This document shows, in pieces, positions 32,663-42,488 of a stretch of DNA of 64,000 nucleotides. The stretch covers positions 1 through 64,000 of the forward strand of contig NZ_JAPRAQ010000001.1 of NCBI RefSeq assembly GCF_029989365.1, written 5' to 3'. A program made the position numbers and the translations under genes. Position 1 is the first letter of the stretch. The number at the start of each line of letters is the position of its first letter. The notes under the pieces are model-generated. The model was not told the DNA's origin and searched no databases. It saw only the letters and a list, made by a program, of their open reading frames with translations. The stretch is from Bradyrhizobium sp. Arg816. Lineage in GTDB: Bacteria; Pseudomonadota; Alphaproteobacteria; Rhizobiales; Xanthobacteraceae.

Positions 32663-32747
32663 AGGATGGGCAAAGCGTAGTGTGCCCACCTTGATCTAGC
32701 GCAACAAAAAGGTGGGCACGGCGCAAACGCGCCTTTGCCCACCCTAC
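32663..32747. repeat. Dispersed palindromic intergenic repeat, family A, copy 2
   Basis: ATGGGCAAAGCGTAGTGTGC at the left and GCGCCTTTGCCCACCCTAC at the right match the element at 1196-1286, including the inner GTGCCCACC and GGTGGGCAC arms. The middle of the two copies differs. It lies between the small coiled-coil gene and the thiolase stop. Confidence 0.75.
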
Positions 32748-32753
32748 GAGACC

Positions 32754-33923
32754 TTACTTCAGCGGCTCCAGCACGGAGACGTAGTTGGCAACCGCCGCGC
32801 CGCCCATGTTGAAGATGCCGCCGAGCTTGGCGTTCTTGAGCTGCATGCCCTCGGGCGCCTGGCCGGCGAGCTGCATCGCGGTCATCACGTGCATCGAGAC
32901 GCCGGTGGCGCCGATCGGATGGCCCTTGGCCTTCAACCCGCCGGACGGATTGACCGGCAGCTTGCCGTCCTTGAGGGTCCAGCCTTCCTTGATGGCGCGG
33001 GCGCCCTGCCCCTTCGGCGTCAGGCCCATCGCTTCGTATTCGATCAGCTCGGCGACCGTGAAGCAGTCATGGGTCTCGACGAAGGAGAGATCGGTGAGCG
33101 CAACGCCCGCCTTCTCCAGCGCGCGCTGCCAGGCGACCGTGCAGCCCTCGAACTGGAGGATGTCGCGCTTGGACATCGGCAGGAAGTCCTGGGCGTGCGC
33201 GGTGGCGCGGAAGCCGATCGACTTGCTCATGCCCTTGGCGGTCTCGGCATCGGCCAGCACCAGCGCCGCGGCGCCGTCGGAGACCAGCGAGCAGTCGGTA
33301 CGCTTCAGGGGACCCGCGACGTAGGGGTTCTTCTCGCTCTCGGCCCGGCAGAACTCGAAGCCAAAGTCCTTGCGCATCTGGGCGAAGGGATTGGCGACGC
33401 CGTTCTTGTGGTTCTTGGCCGCGATCAGCGCCAGCGCATCGGACTGGTCGCCGTATTTCTGGAAATAGGAGCTGGCGATCTTGCCGAACACGCCGGCGAA
33501 GCCGCCGACGGTGTCGCCGTCTTCCGGCAGATAGGACGCCTTGAGCAGGTTCTTGCCGATCTCAGGCCCCGGGGTGCGGGTCATCTGCTCGACGCCGACG
33601 ACGAGCACGATCCTGGCCGCGCCTGCGTCGATCGCTCGCAGGCCCTGATGGACCGCGGCGGAGCCGGTGGCGCAGGCGTTCTCGACGCGGGTCGTCGGCT
33701 TGAAGCGCAGCTTCGGGTCGGCCTGGAGCACCAGCGAGGCGGTAAAATCCTGCGGCGAGAAGCCGGCGTTGAAATGGCCGAGCACGATCTCGTCGACGTC
33801 GGAGGCGGAGATGCCGGCATCCGCAATCGCCTCATTGGCCACGCGGGTGACGAGGCTTTCGACGGTCTCGGTGTCGAACTTGCCGAACGGCGTATGCGCC
33901 CATCCGACGATGCTGGCGGTCAT
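32754..33923 (-). CDS. Thiolase (acetyl-CoA acetyltransferase, SCP2-like branch)
   Basis: The 389-residue protein is a thiolase of the SCP2/acetyl-CoA acetyltransferase branch. The nucleophile is Cys84 in VENACATGS. NPSGGLKAKGHPIGATG carries the catalytic histidine, and VETHDCFTVAELIEYEAMGL is also conserved. It would cleave or form a 3-oxoacyl-CoA. AGGGAG is six bases before the ATG at 33923; the ATG two codons earlier would leave no spacing. It lies upstream of the small coiled-coil gene and downstream of the sugar-acid operon end, probably with its own promoter. Confidence 0.9.
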   Translation of the reverse strand: MTASIVGWAHTPFGKFDTETVESLVTRVANEAIADAGISASDVDEIVLGHFNAGFSPQDFTASLVLQADPKLRFKPTTRVENACATGSAAVHQGLRAIDAGAARIVLVVGVEQMTRTPGPEIGKNLLKASYLPEDGDTVGGFAGVFGKIASSYFQKYGDQSDALALIAAKNHKNGVANPFAQMRKDFGFEFCRAESEKNPYVAGPLKRTDCSLVSDGAAALVLADAETAKGMSKSIGFRATAHAQDFLPMSKRDILQFEGCTVAWQRALEKAGVALTDLSFVETHDCFTVAELIEYEAMGLTPKGQGARAIKEGWTLKDGKLPVNPSGGLKAKGHPIGATGVSMHVMTAMQLAGQAPEGMQLKNAKLGGIFNMGGAAVANYVSVLEPLK

Positions 33924-33980
33924 GGTCATCTCCCTGGGGACTCTTACTGAGCTAAATCTTAGCCCACCGACCGCAAGACT

Positions 33981-34631
33981 TCACGCTGCTTTCAGGGCCT
34001 TGAGGGTGCGCTGGCAGATGGCAGTTATGCCGGCCCAGTTTCCGGCCTTGATCTCCGCCGCCGGGCACAGCCAGGAACCGCCGACCGCGACCACATTGGG
34101 CTCGGCAAGCCAGGTCGCCGCATTGGCCTCGCCCACACCGCCGGTCGGGCAGAACCGCACGTTCGGGAACGGCCCGCCCAGCGCGCGCAGGCCCTTGATG
34201 CCGCCGGCCTGCTCGGCCGGGAAGAATTTTGCGACGTCGAGCCCGTAGGATAGCGCCAGCATCAGTTCTGACGCCGTGGCAATGCCCGGCGCGAACGGCA
34301 GGGAGCTGTCCGCGGCGACCTTCAGGAGATCGGGGGTCAGGCCCGGGCTGATGCCGAACGCGACGCCGAGCTTCTCGACACGGACGAAATCGGCCGGATT
34401 GAGAATCGTGCCGATGCCGACGACCGCCTCGGGGACTTCGGCCATCATCGCCCGCGCCGCCTCGATCGCAACCGGGGTGCGCATGGTCACCTCCAGCGTA
34501 CGGACGCCGCCGGCCACCAGCGCTTTCGCCAGCGGCACGGCATCCTGGATGCGCTCGATGGTGAGGACGGGAATGACGGTCGCAGCCTTGAACAGCGCGA
34601 CGAGGTGGTTCTGTTGGGCAGTCGTGGTCAT
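33981..34631 (-). CDS. eda: 2-Dehydro-3-deoxy-phosphogluconate aldolase (KDPG aldolase)
   Basis: The 216-residue protein matches KDPG/KHG aldolase, which splits 2-keto-3-deoxy-6-phosphogluconate into pyruvate and glyceraldehyde 3-phosphate. The Schiff-base lysine is Lys135 in DVAKFFPAE, and Glu47 in LEVTMR is the acid-base residue. The phosphate site is in VRFCPTGGVGEANA. It is the last gene of the leftward operon, 26 bases after the kinase. Together with KdgK it completes the phosphorylative route for 2-keto-3-deoxy sugar acids. Confidence 0.93.
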   Translation of the reverse strand: MTTTAQQNHLVALFKAATVIPVLTIERIQDAVPLAKALVAGGVRTLEVTMRTPVAIEAARAMMAEVPEAVVGIGTILNPADFVRVEKLGVAFGISPGLTPDLLKVAADSSLPFAPGIATASELMLALSYGLDVAKFFPAEQAGGIKGLRALGGPFPNVRFCPTGGVGEANAATWLAEPNVVAVGGSWLCPAAEIKAGNWAGITAICQRTLKALKAA

Positions 34632-34657
34632 CTTGGCTTTCGTTTCACTAGGTCGCT

Positions 34658-35653
34658 TTACTTGGTCGCTTGACGCGTGGTCCCCGGCCGGTGCCGCTTC
34701 TTCGGCGGCATGGCATAGCCCGGAATGATGGCGCCGGGATAGCAGATCACGAGGCTTGCGAGGCGATGCCCGGCCTGGGCCGCCTCGACCGGCTCGGAAC
34801 CGGCAAGCCGGGCGGCGATATAGGCCGCGGCGAAGCTGTCGCCGGCCGCCGTGGTGTCGACGACGGGATTTGTCATCGGTTCGGCGCGGACCTCGCTGGT
34901 ACCGCCGGGGAAGCGCAGCAGGCTGACCGGCTCGGCCAGCCGGAACACCAGCTCGGGGCTCGGGATGCGTGCCATCAGCTGGTCCTGGCTCTCGCCGGGA
35001 TAGAGCGCGAGCAGATCCTCCGTCGAGGTCAGCACGATGTCGGCGGTTGCAAACGCCGCGGCGAAGACCTCGCGGGCGACGTCGCGGTCCGGCCATCCCC
35101 GCGCGCGGAAATTGGTGTCGAACACGAAGCGGGTGCCGAGCAGGCGCGCCCGCTTGATCGCCGCGAACAGGCGCTCGCGCCCGGGCGCATCGTAGATCGA
35201 GAGCGTGATCGCGGAGAGATAGACGATGTCGTAGCTCATCAGCGAGTTGAGCAGCTCGTCCGTCTCCGGCAGGCTCATCAATTGGCGCGCCGCCGCACTG
35301 TCGCGCCAGTGGAAGAACTGGCGCTCGCCCTTCGCATCCGTCTGGATCATGTAGAGGCCGGGCAGCTTGCCCGGCAGCCGCACGACGCGGCGGGTGCCGA
35401 TGCTCTCCGCATTCCAGGCCGCGATCATCTCGTCGCTCAGGGCATCGTCGCCGAGCGCGGTGAGATAGTCGACCTTGACCTCGAGCCGCGCCAGATACAC
35501 CGCCGTGTTGAGGGTGTCGCCGCCGAAGCCGCGCGAGTACAGGCCACCGCCCTGGCCATGCCCGCTGGACTGTCCACCCTGGGCCTGCCGGAGCTCGACC
35601 ATGCATTCACCGATGCAAGCAACGCTCGCCATCGTCATATCCACGCTGTTCAT
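34658..35653 (-). CDS. kdgK: 2-Keto-3-deoxygluconate kinase (PfkB family)
   Basis: The 331-residue PfkB-family kinase has the N-terminal ACIGECMVELRQ segment, the substrate region GFGGDTLNTAVYLARLE, and the C-terminal signature DTTAAGDSFAAAYIAA with the catalytic aspartate. Its substrate is most likely 2-keto-3-deoxygluconate or a close relative, phosphorylated at C6 for the aldolase that follows. It starts eight bases after the DenD-like stop; two further ATGs 5 and 7 codons in are alternatives. There is no strong ribosome site, consistent with coupling. Confidence 0.88.
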   Translation of the reverse strand: MNSVDMTMASVACIGECMVELRQAQGGQSSGHGQGGGLYSRGFGGDTLNTAVYLARLEVKVDYLTALGDDALSDEMIAAWNAESIGTRRVVRLPGKLPGLYMIQTDAKGERQFFHWRDSAAARQLMSLPETDELLNSLMSYDIVYLSAITLSIYDAPGRERLFAAIKRARLLGTRFVFDTNFRARGWPDRDVAREVFAAAFATADIVLTSTEDLLALYPGESQDQLMARIPSPELVFRLAEPVSLLRFPGGTSEVRAEPMTNPVVDTTAAGDSFAAAYIAARLAGSEPVEAAQAGHRLASLVICYPGAIIPGYAMPPKKRHRPGTTRQATK

Positions 35654-35661
35654 CGGTTGGG

Positions 35662-36648
35662 TCAGGCGACGAAGTTGCCGCCGAGCTCGTCTTCGATGTG
35701 AATGCGGATGATGTCGTCGAAGCTCTTTTCTTCGGTGGTGAAGCCGAGCTCGCGCGCCCGCTTCGCCTCGAAATTACGCGGCCAGCCACCGACGATGCCG
35801 ACGATGAACGGATCCGGCTCGTGCTTGATGCGCGCGGCGACCTTGTCGCCGGCCACCCGCTTGAGCGCAGCGATCTGTTCGCCGACCGTCGCCGAAAAGC
35901 CGGGCATGGTCAGATTGCGGCGCGGACCGACCTTGGCGAGGTCCATGGTGCCGGCATGGAGCAGGAAGCCGACGGCGGAACGCGGCGTGGCGTGCCAGTG
36001 GCGGACGTCCTCGGAGACCGGGAGGACCGCCTCCTTGCCGGCCAGCGGCTCGCGCAGGATGTTGGAGAAAAAGCCCGATGCCGCCTTGTTGGGCAGGCCG
36101 GGCCGGATGCAGATGGTCGGCAGACGAATGCCGATGCCGTCGAGGAAGCCGCGGCGCGAATAGTCGGCGAGCAGCAATTCGCCGATCGCCTTCTGAGTGC
36201 CGTAGCTGAGCAGCGGGGTGTGGAAGAACTCGTCGCCGATCGCATCCGGGAACGGGGCGCCGAATACCGCGATTGACGAGGTGAAGACCACGCGCGGCTT
36301 GTAGCCGCCGCCGACGAGCCTGACGGCATCGAGCAGCATGCGCGTGCCGTCGAGATTGATGCAGTAGCCCTTGTCGAAATCGAGCTCGGCTTCGCCGGAG
36401 ACGATCGCGGCGAGATGGAAGATCACGTCGGGGCGGCCGGCGATCAGCTTTTCGGCTGCGCCCGGCACGGCGAAATCGCCTGACACGGTCTCGACGGGGA
36501 AACCGGCCTTTTCCGGCTTCTTGGGCTCGACCACGTCGTGCATGGTCAGCTTGGTGATGTCGCTCTTGCCGAGCCGGCCGTCGCGCAACAGCCGTTCACA
36601 CAATTTACGGCCCACCATGCCGGCGGCGCCCAGAACCAGAATGTGCAA
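35662..36648 (-). CDS. denD: DenD-type NAD-dependent dehydrogenase (extended SDR)
   Basis: The 328-residue extended short-chain dehydrogenase begins MHILVLGAAGMVGRKLCERL with the NAD-binding GxxGxxG. It has VVFTSSIAVFG and the YGTQK active-site pair (Tyr-x-x-x-Lys). Related proteins are annotated as D-erythronate dehydrogenase, oxidising the C4 acid to 2-keto-D-erythronate. The start is TTG at 36646-36648, with AAGGAG seven bases upstream, so the low-efficiency start is deliberate. In this operon it may act on an erythronate-like or longer sugar acid. Confidence 0.85.
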   Translation of the reverse strand: MHILVLGAAGMVGRKLCERLLRDGRLGKSDITKLTMHDVVEPKKPEKAGFPVETVSGDFAVPGAAEKLIAGRPDVIFHLAAIVSGEAELDFDKGYCINLDGTRMLLDAVRLVGGGYKPRVVFTSSIAVFGAPFPDAIGDEFFHTPLLSYGTQKAIGELLLADYSRRGFLDGIGIRLPTICIRPGLPNKAASGFFSNILREPLAGKEAVLPVSEDVRHWHATPRSAVGFLLHAGTMDLAKVGPRRNLTMPGFSATVGEQIAALKRVAGDKVAARIKHEPDPFIVGIVGGWPRNFEAKRARELGFTTEEKSFDDIIRIHIEDELGGNFVA

Positions 36649-36723
36649 GAGCCTACTCCTTTTTATTGGCCGGAGCGCACCGCTCCTGAAAAGTCTTGGC
36701 GCGCTCTCAGGCAGGCCCCGCGA

Positions 36724-37599
36724 TCATTCCTTCACGGCGCCGGTCATCGCCGACACATAGTACTCCACGAAGAAGGAATAAAGGATAACTACGGGGACCG
36801 AGCCGATCAGGGCCGCCGCCATCAGCGCGCCCCAATGGTAGACGTCGCCGCTGACGAGCTCGGTGATGGCGCCGACGGGAATCGTCTTGTTCTCCGACGA
36901 GGAGATGAAGGTCAGCGCGTAGATGAACTCATTCCAGGACAACGTGAAGGCGAAGATGCCGGCCGAGATCACCCCCGGGAGCGACAGCGGCAGTGTGATC
37001 TTGACCAGGATCTGGAGCCGCGTCGCCCCGTCGATCAGGGCGCATTCCTCCAGCTCGTAGGGAATGGTGCGGAAATAGCCCATCAGGAGCCACGTGCAGA
37101 ACGGGATCAGGAAGGTCGGATAGGTCAGGATCAGCGCCAGATTGCCGTCGAACAGGCCGAGCTGGAACACGATCGCCGCCAGCGGAATGAACAGGATCGA
37201 GGGCGGCACGAGATAGCCGAGGAAGATCGCAAGGCCGACATAGCGCGAGCCCTTGTAGCGGAGGCGTTCGATCGCGTAGGCGGCGCAGACGCTGGCGAAC
37301 AGCGAGATGAAGGTGGAGGACACCGAGACGATCACGGTGTTCCACATCCAGAGCGGATAGTCGGTTTCGACCAACAGCTTCTTGATGTGCTCGATGGTCG
37401 GATTCACGATCCAGAACGGATTGTACTTCTCGTAATCGTACATCTCCGCGTCCGGCTTGAACGTCGCGACCGCCATCCAATAGAACGGGAACAGCAGGAA
37501 GAAGATGATCAGGCCGAGCGGAAAGTAGACCCGCAAGAACTTCCGCGGGAAGCTCTCGAGATAATCCATTCCGACGCTTTGGTCGTCTGCGGTGCTCAT
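36724..37599 (-). CDS. Sugar ABC transporter permease (MalG-like)
   Basis: The 291-residue protein has six hydrophobic segments and the ATPase-coupling EAA loop (EECALIDGATRLQILVKI), typical of the MalG family. It forms the inner-membrane channel with the MalF-like protein encoded just upstream, two bases away. GGGAGGG precedes the ATG. It belongs to the leftward sugar-acid operon. Confidence 0.9.
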   Translation of the reverse strand: MSTADDQSVGMDYLESFPRKFLRVYFPLGLIIFFLLFPFYWMAVATFKPDAEMYDYEKYNPFWIVNPTIEHIKKLLVETDYPLWMWNTVIVSVSSTFISLFASVCAAYAIERLRYKGSRYVGLAIFLGYLVPPSILFIPLAAIVFQLGLFDGNLALILTYPTFLIPFCTWLLMGYFRTIPYELEECALIDGATRLQILVKITLPLSLPGVISAGIFAFTLSWNEFIYALTFISSSENKTIPVGAITELVSGDVYHWGALMAAALIGSVPVVILYSFFVEYYVSAMTGAVKE

Positions 37600-37601
37600 G
37601 G

Positions 37602-38549
37602 TCAGTCCCTCCCGCCCTGCTGCCAGCGGGAGCGCTGAAGCCCGAAGAAGCTGAGCAGGATCGCCGCGACCAGGAACGGGATCATCGCGTTCGAGATCGC
37701 CGCGCCCTCCCCGAGATTGCCGCCGGTGATGGCGCGCTGGAACGACAGCGTCGCCATCAGATGCGTGGCATTGATCGGCCCGCCCCGCGTGATGGTGTAG
37801 ATCAGCTGGAAGTCGGTGAACGTCATCAGCACCGAGAATGTCATCACGACCGCGATGATCGGCGACAGCATCGGCAGCGTGATGTGGCGGAAGCGCTGCA
37901 TGTTGGTGGCGCCATCGAGATTGGCCGCCTCGTAGAGCGAGGGCGAAATCGTCTGCAATCCCGCCAGCAGCGTGATCGCCACAAAGGGCACGCCACGCCA
38001 GATATTGGCGGCGACGACCGACAAGCGCGCATTCCAGGGATCGCCGAGGAAATCGATGTAGCGCGTGATCAGGCCGGCCTTGATCAGCACCCAGGAGATG
38101 ATCGAGAACTGGCTGTCATAGATCCACCAGAACGCGATCGCGGACAGCACCGTCGGCACCACGAAGGGCAGCAGCACGATGGCGCGGATCATCGACTTGA
38201 ACGGCAGCCGCTCGTTGAGCAGCAGCGCGAGGTAAAGGCCGATGGCGAATTTCACGATGCTCGCGGTGAACGTATAGAAGATGGTGTTGAAGACCGAGAG
38301 CCAGAACACCGAATCCTTGGAGAGCGAGACGAAGTTCGCAAAGCCGATATAGCGCCCGGCCCCGCCGATCTTGGTGTCGGTCATGCCGAGCCAGAAGCCC
38401 AGCGCCAGCGGATAAGCCAGAAACAGGATGAGGATCGCGATCGCCGGCACCATGAACATCGCGCCGAGCCAATTCCGGCTCTCGAATGCTCTGGTCCACA
38501 GGCTGCTGCGCTTGACCTGCGCGACAGCGGACTCGGCCATGACTGCCAT
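37602..38549 (-). CDS. Sugar ABC transporter permease (MalF-like)
   Basis: The 315-residue membrane protein has six predicted helices and the EAA loop YEAANLDGATNMQRFRHI. It pairs with the MalG-like subunit. A ribosome site GAGGGG lies ten bases before the first ATG. It follows the solute-binding gene after 67 bases and precedes the second permease by two bases. Confidence 0.9.
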   Translation of the reverse strand: MAVMAESAVAQVKRSSLWTRAFESRNWLGAMFMVPAIAILILFLAYPLALGFWLGMTDTKIGGAGRYIGFANFVSLSKDSVFWLSVFNTIFYTFTASIVKFAIGLYLALLLNERLPFKSMIRAIVLLPFVVPTVLSAIAFWWIYDSQFSIISWVLIKAGLITRYIDFLGDPWNARLSVVAANIWRGVPFVAITLLAGLQTISPSLYEAANLDGATNMQRFRHITLPMLSPIIAVVMTFSVLMTFTDFQLIYTITRGGPINATHLMATLSFQRAITGGNLGEGAAISNAMIPFLVAAILLSFFGLQRSRWQQGGRD

Positions 38550-38616
38550 GTCGGATTCCCCTCGGAGGAAGAGTCACGGCGTCCGGCGAACCGGACGCCG
38601 CGCAGATTGGCGTTGA

Positions 38617-39930
38617 TCAGACCTGGTAGTAGCGCTTGGCGCGCTCGGCGGCGCGCGCCGCAGCCTGCTTCGGCGTCGCCGAGCCGGAGGCTGCTTCCGC
38701 GAACATGTCGACGACGACGAAGTCGCCCATCACCGCGGCGGAGGCATAGCCGAGATCGCCGGCAAAGCCGTTGTCGCGGCAGCGCTTCAGGCAGTCGCGA
38801 TACGGGGTGATCTTCGGATCCGACGTCCACACCGGGTTGTCGTTGTAGGCCGGCAGCGGCGGCGACACGTAGCCGTTGGAAGCGACCTCCCAGGCGTCGT
38901 AATTCTCCTTGTCCATCATGAACTTGATGAATTCCTTGACCGCCTTGGGATACTTCGAGTGCTTGTAGCCGTAGTAGACCAGCACGTTCTGCTGCTCGGT
39001 CGATACGCCCACGGGGCCGATCGGCATCGGCGCGTGGTTCATGTCCTTGGCGATCTCCTGCTGCTTCGGATCGGTGGAGTTCTTGCCGACGGTCCAGATC
39101 GAGATGCCGTTCAGCGTCAGGCTGAGTTCACCGTTCAGGAACGCCTTGTTGTTGTTCGAGTCATTCCACGACAGCACGCCCGGAATGAAGGTCTCGTAGA
39201 GCTGCTTGACGTATTCGAGCGCGGCGATCGTCTCCGGGGAGTCGATCACGACCTCGTTCTTGTCGTTGACGACCTTGCCGCCGAACGCCCAGAGCGCCCA
39301 CTGGCACCAACCATTGGCATCGCCCGTGGCATGGCCGAGCGCGAAGCCGGCGGGCGTGTTGTTCTTCTTCAACGCCTGGCAGAGCTTGAGGAAGCCGGCG
39401 GTGTCCTTGGGGAATTCCTCGAAGCCCGCAGCCTTCACGTGGCTGATGCGGTAGTTCAGGCAGCCGCCGGTCGCGCCCTGCGGAATGGCGATCCAGCCGT
39501 TGCCCTTCTTGCCGTAACGTTCGGCAACCGGATACCAGCCGCCATACTGCGCGCCGAGATAGTCGGCGACATCAGTCATATCGATCAGCTTTTCCGGGAA
39601 TTTGTGGGGATCGTCGAGCGTGCCGATGATGAGGTCGGGGCCGGCGCCGACATTGGCGGCCACCGCGGCCTTCGGGCGGATGTCTTCCCAGCTCTCGGCC
39701 TCGAGCTTGATCTTGACGCCGGTCTTCTCGGAGAACTTCTTGGTCTGCTCGGCGAACTTGTCGAACTCGGCCTGGATGAACTGCTTCCAGCGCAAGACGC
39801 GGATGGACGCGTTCGGCTCGGGCGTGTTGGTCCACTCCGCGGCGCGGACCGGCACGATGCCCGGGCCGGCCAGCAACGCTGCGCCGCCCAGGCCGGCCTT
39901 AAGCACACTTCGCCTGTCGAAATTGCTCAT
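38617..39930 (-). CDS. Sugar ABC transporter substrate-binding protein (Tat-type signal)
   Basis: The 437-residue protein has a signal peptide of the twin-arginine type (MSNFDRRSVLKAGLGGAALL, Arg-Arg at residues 6-7), followed by a class I extracellular binding domain with EWTNTPEPNASIRVLRWKQF and FPKDTAGFLKLCQAL. It captures the sugar or sugar acid in the periplasm. AGGGAGAG precedes the ATG. Folding before export fits the Tat signal. It follows the ATPase gene after 72 bases. Confidence 0.9.
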   Translation of the reverse strand: MSNFDRRSVLKAGLGGAALLAGPGIVPVRAAEWTNTPEPNASIRVLRWKQFIQAEFDKFAEQTKKFSEKTGVKIKLEAESWEDIRPKAAVAANVGAGPDLIIGTLDDPHKFPEKLIDMTDVADYLGAQYGGWYPVAERYGKKGNGWIAIPQGATGGCLNYRISHVKAAGFEEFPKDTAGFLKLCQALKKNNTPAGFALGHATGDANGWCQWALWAFGGKVVNDKNEVVIDSPETIAALEYVKQLYETFIPGVLSWNDSNNNKAFLNGELSLTLNGISIWTVGKNSTDPKQQEIAKDMNHAPMPIGPVGVSTEQQNVLVYYGYKHSKYPKAVKEFIKFMMDKENYDAWEVASNGYVSPPLPAYNDNPVWTSDPKITPYRDCLKRCRDNGFAGDLGYASAAVMGDFVVVDMFAEAASGSATPKQAAARAAERAKRYYQV

Positions 39931-40002
39931 CGTTCTCTCCCTGAATTTTATATTTGTATTGGGTCGTTCTTGAACAGTCGTTGGGCAATCCTTTCGGCGC
40001 GG

Positions 40003-41064
<1,062 letters not shown>

Positions 41065-41209
41065 CTAGCTCCCTCCTCGAAAGTCCACGACGGCTCACGC
41101 GCCGCGACCGTCTTGTTTTTCAGACTTCGCCGAACGAAGCCCGATCTTAGCGAGCGACATTGTCGGCAGTTTGTGCGGTTTTGGCAATTTGTCTTTGGTT
41201 AGTCGTTGC

Positions 41210-41223
41210 TGGTAGCGCTGTCA
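41210..41223. promoter_or_regulatory. LacI-type operator 1, divergent region
   Basis: TGGTAGCGCTGTCA is a LacI-family-like palindrome: outer TG and CA, inner AGCGCT, with 5 of 7 arm positions matching in reverse complement. It lies 43 bases before the LacI start and 146 bases before the ABC ATPase start. A second, related site is at 42338-42351. It probably represses both the ABC operon and lacI. Confidence 0.6.
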
Positions 41224-41265
41224 ACGTTCCTTTGTTTGCCGGACCGACTGTGATAAGAGCAGCAA

Positions 41266-42366
41266 ATGGGTCGAAAACGCACCAAGTCAGGTAAAATCCG
41301 GCTGGCGGAAGTTGCCGAGCTTGCCGGCGTCAGCCCGATCACGGCGTCCCGGTTCTTCCGCAATCCGGAGGCCCTGTCGGTCGCCAAGCGGACGCGGGTC
41401 GAGAGCGCGGCCAACGAGCTCGGCTATGTGCCGAACCTGGCGGCGCGGGCGCTGGCCTCGCAGCGCACCGAAGTGATCGGCGTCTTGATCCCGTCACTGA
41501 CCAACAACGTGTTTTCCGACGTGCTGCGCGGCATCTATGACGCCTCCGAAGGCAGCCGGTACTCGATCCAGTTGTCGAACACACGCTACAGCATCCTCCA
41601 GGAGGAGAAGCTGCTGCGCCTGTTTCTCGCGCAGAAGCCGGCCGGATTGATCGTCACCGGCATCGACCAGACCGCGGAATCGCGCGCGATGCTGGAAGCC
41701 GCCGACTGCCCGATCGTGCAGATCATGGAGATCGGGCCCAATCCGGTCGACATGATGATCGGCTTTTCGCACTATGATGCGGCCCGCGCGGCGATTGCCC
41801 ACCTGTTCGCGCAGGGCCATCGCAAGATCGGTTTCGTCGGCGCGCGCATGGATCCGCGGGTGCAGCGGCGGCTGGACGGATATGTCTCGGCCATGAAGGA
41901 CGCCGCGCTGTTCGAGCAGCGCCTCGTCGTCACCACGGCGACACCGACCTCGGTGACGCTCGGCGGCACCCTGTTCACCGATCTGCTGGCGCGCGAGCCC
42001 GATATCGACGCGGTATTCTGCGCCAATGACGACCTCGCGCTCGGCGTGCTGTTCGAATGCCGGCGCCGGGAGATCGCAGTCCCCGAGCAGATCGCGATCG
42101 TCGGATTCAACGACCTCGAATTCATGGCCTCCGCCGTGCCTACCCTCACCAGCGTGCGCACCAACCGCTACGAGATGGGCAACACGGCCGCCACCATGCT
42201 GATCGAAGCGATCGACGGACGGCGCCCCGAGCAGCCGGTGCTCGATCTCGGCTTCAAGGTGATCGAGCGGCAAAGCTCGTCGTCGCGGCGGTCGGACGAC
42301 AGGCCTGCCGCATCGGGCGCGGGCGCCGCGAACAAAATGATAGCGTTACCAAGTGGCCAAGACTAG
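41266..42366 (+). CDS. LacI family transcriptional regulator (GntR-like)
   Basis: The 366-residue protein has a LacI helix-turn-helix (IRLAEVAELAGVSPITASRF, residues 12-31) and a periplasmic-binding-like core with RSILQEE-type helices, FVGARMDPRVQRRLDGY and AIVGFNDLEFMASAVP. It is closest to gluconate-type LacI repressors. It is divergent from the ABC operon, next to an operator at 41210-41223. Its last codons contain the second operator at 42338-42351 for the dehydratase. The inducer is likely a sugar acid or 2-keto-3-deoxy acid. Confidence 0.9.
   Translation: MGRKRTKSGKIRLAEVAELAGVSPITASRFFRNPEALSVAKRTRVESAANELGYVPNLAARALASQRTEVIGVLIPSLTNNVFSDVLRGIYDASEGSRYSIQLSNTRYSILQEEKLLRLFLAQKPAGLIVTGIDQTAESRAMLEAADCPIVQIMEIGPNPVDMMIGFSHYDAARAAIAHLFAQGHRKIGFVGARMDPRVQRRLDGYVSAMKDAALFEQRLVVTTATPTSVTLGGTLFTDLLAREPDIDAVFCANDDLALGVLFECRRREIAVPEQIAIVGFNDLEFMASAVPTLTSVRTNRYEMGNTAATMLIEAIDGRRPEQPVLDLGFKVIERQSSSSRRSDDRPAASGAGAANKMIALPSGQD
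42338..42351. promoter_or_regulatory. LacI-type operator 2, within the end of lacI
   Basis: TGATAGCGTTACCA shares TG, CG in the centre and CA ends with operator 1, and is palindromic at 5 of 7 arm positions. It lies inside the last eight codons of lacI, about 140 bases before the dehydratase start. A LacI dimer here could repress the dehydratase and the following dehydrogenases. Confidence 0.55.
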
Positions 42367-42488
42367 TATCGCACTTGTGAGGGAATGACCCGCCAACGGG
42401 CCTTTGAACCATGGATCGCGCCGTTGGGCATCGCACCAGCCGAAGCTGAGCCCCCGACGCCAGTGCGTTTGCATTGCAGGAGAAACCA

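Noticed and set aside
34670..34690. Direct GGTCGCTT repeat between kdgK and eda
   Set aside because: Two short copies in the intergenic spacer are likely a chance or slippage event without other support.
33981..35606. One long minus-strand frame running from the kinase region into KDPG aldolase
   Set aside because: The first two thirds are out of frame with the clear kdgK gene and are Arg/Pro-rich. Only the last 216 codons (eda) are real, so this is not a fusion.
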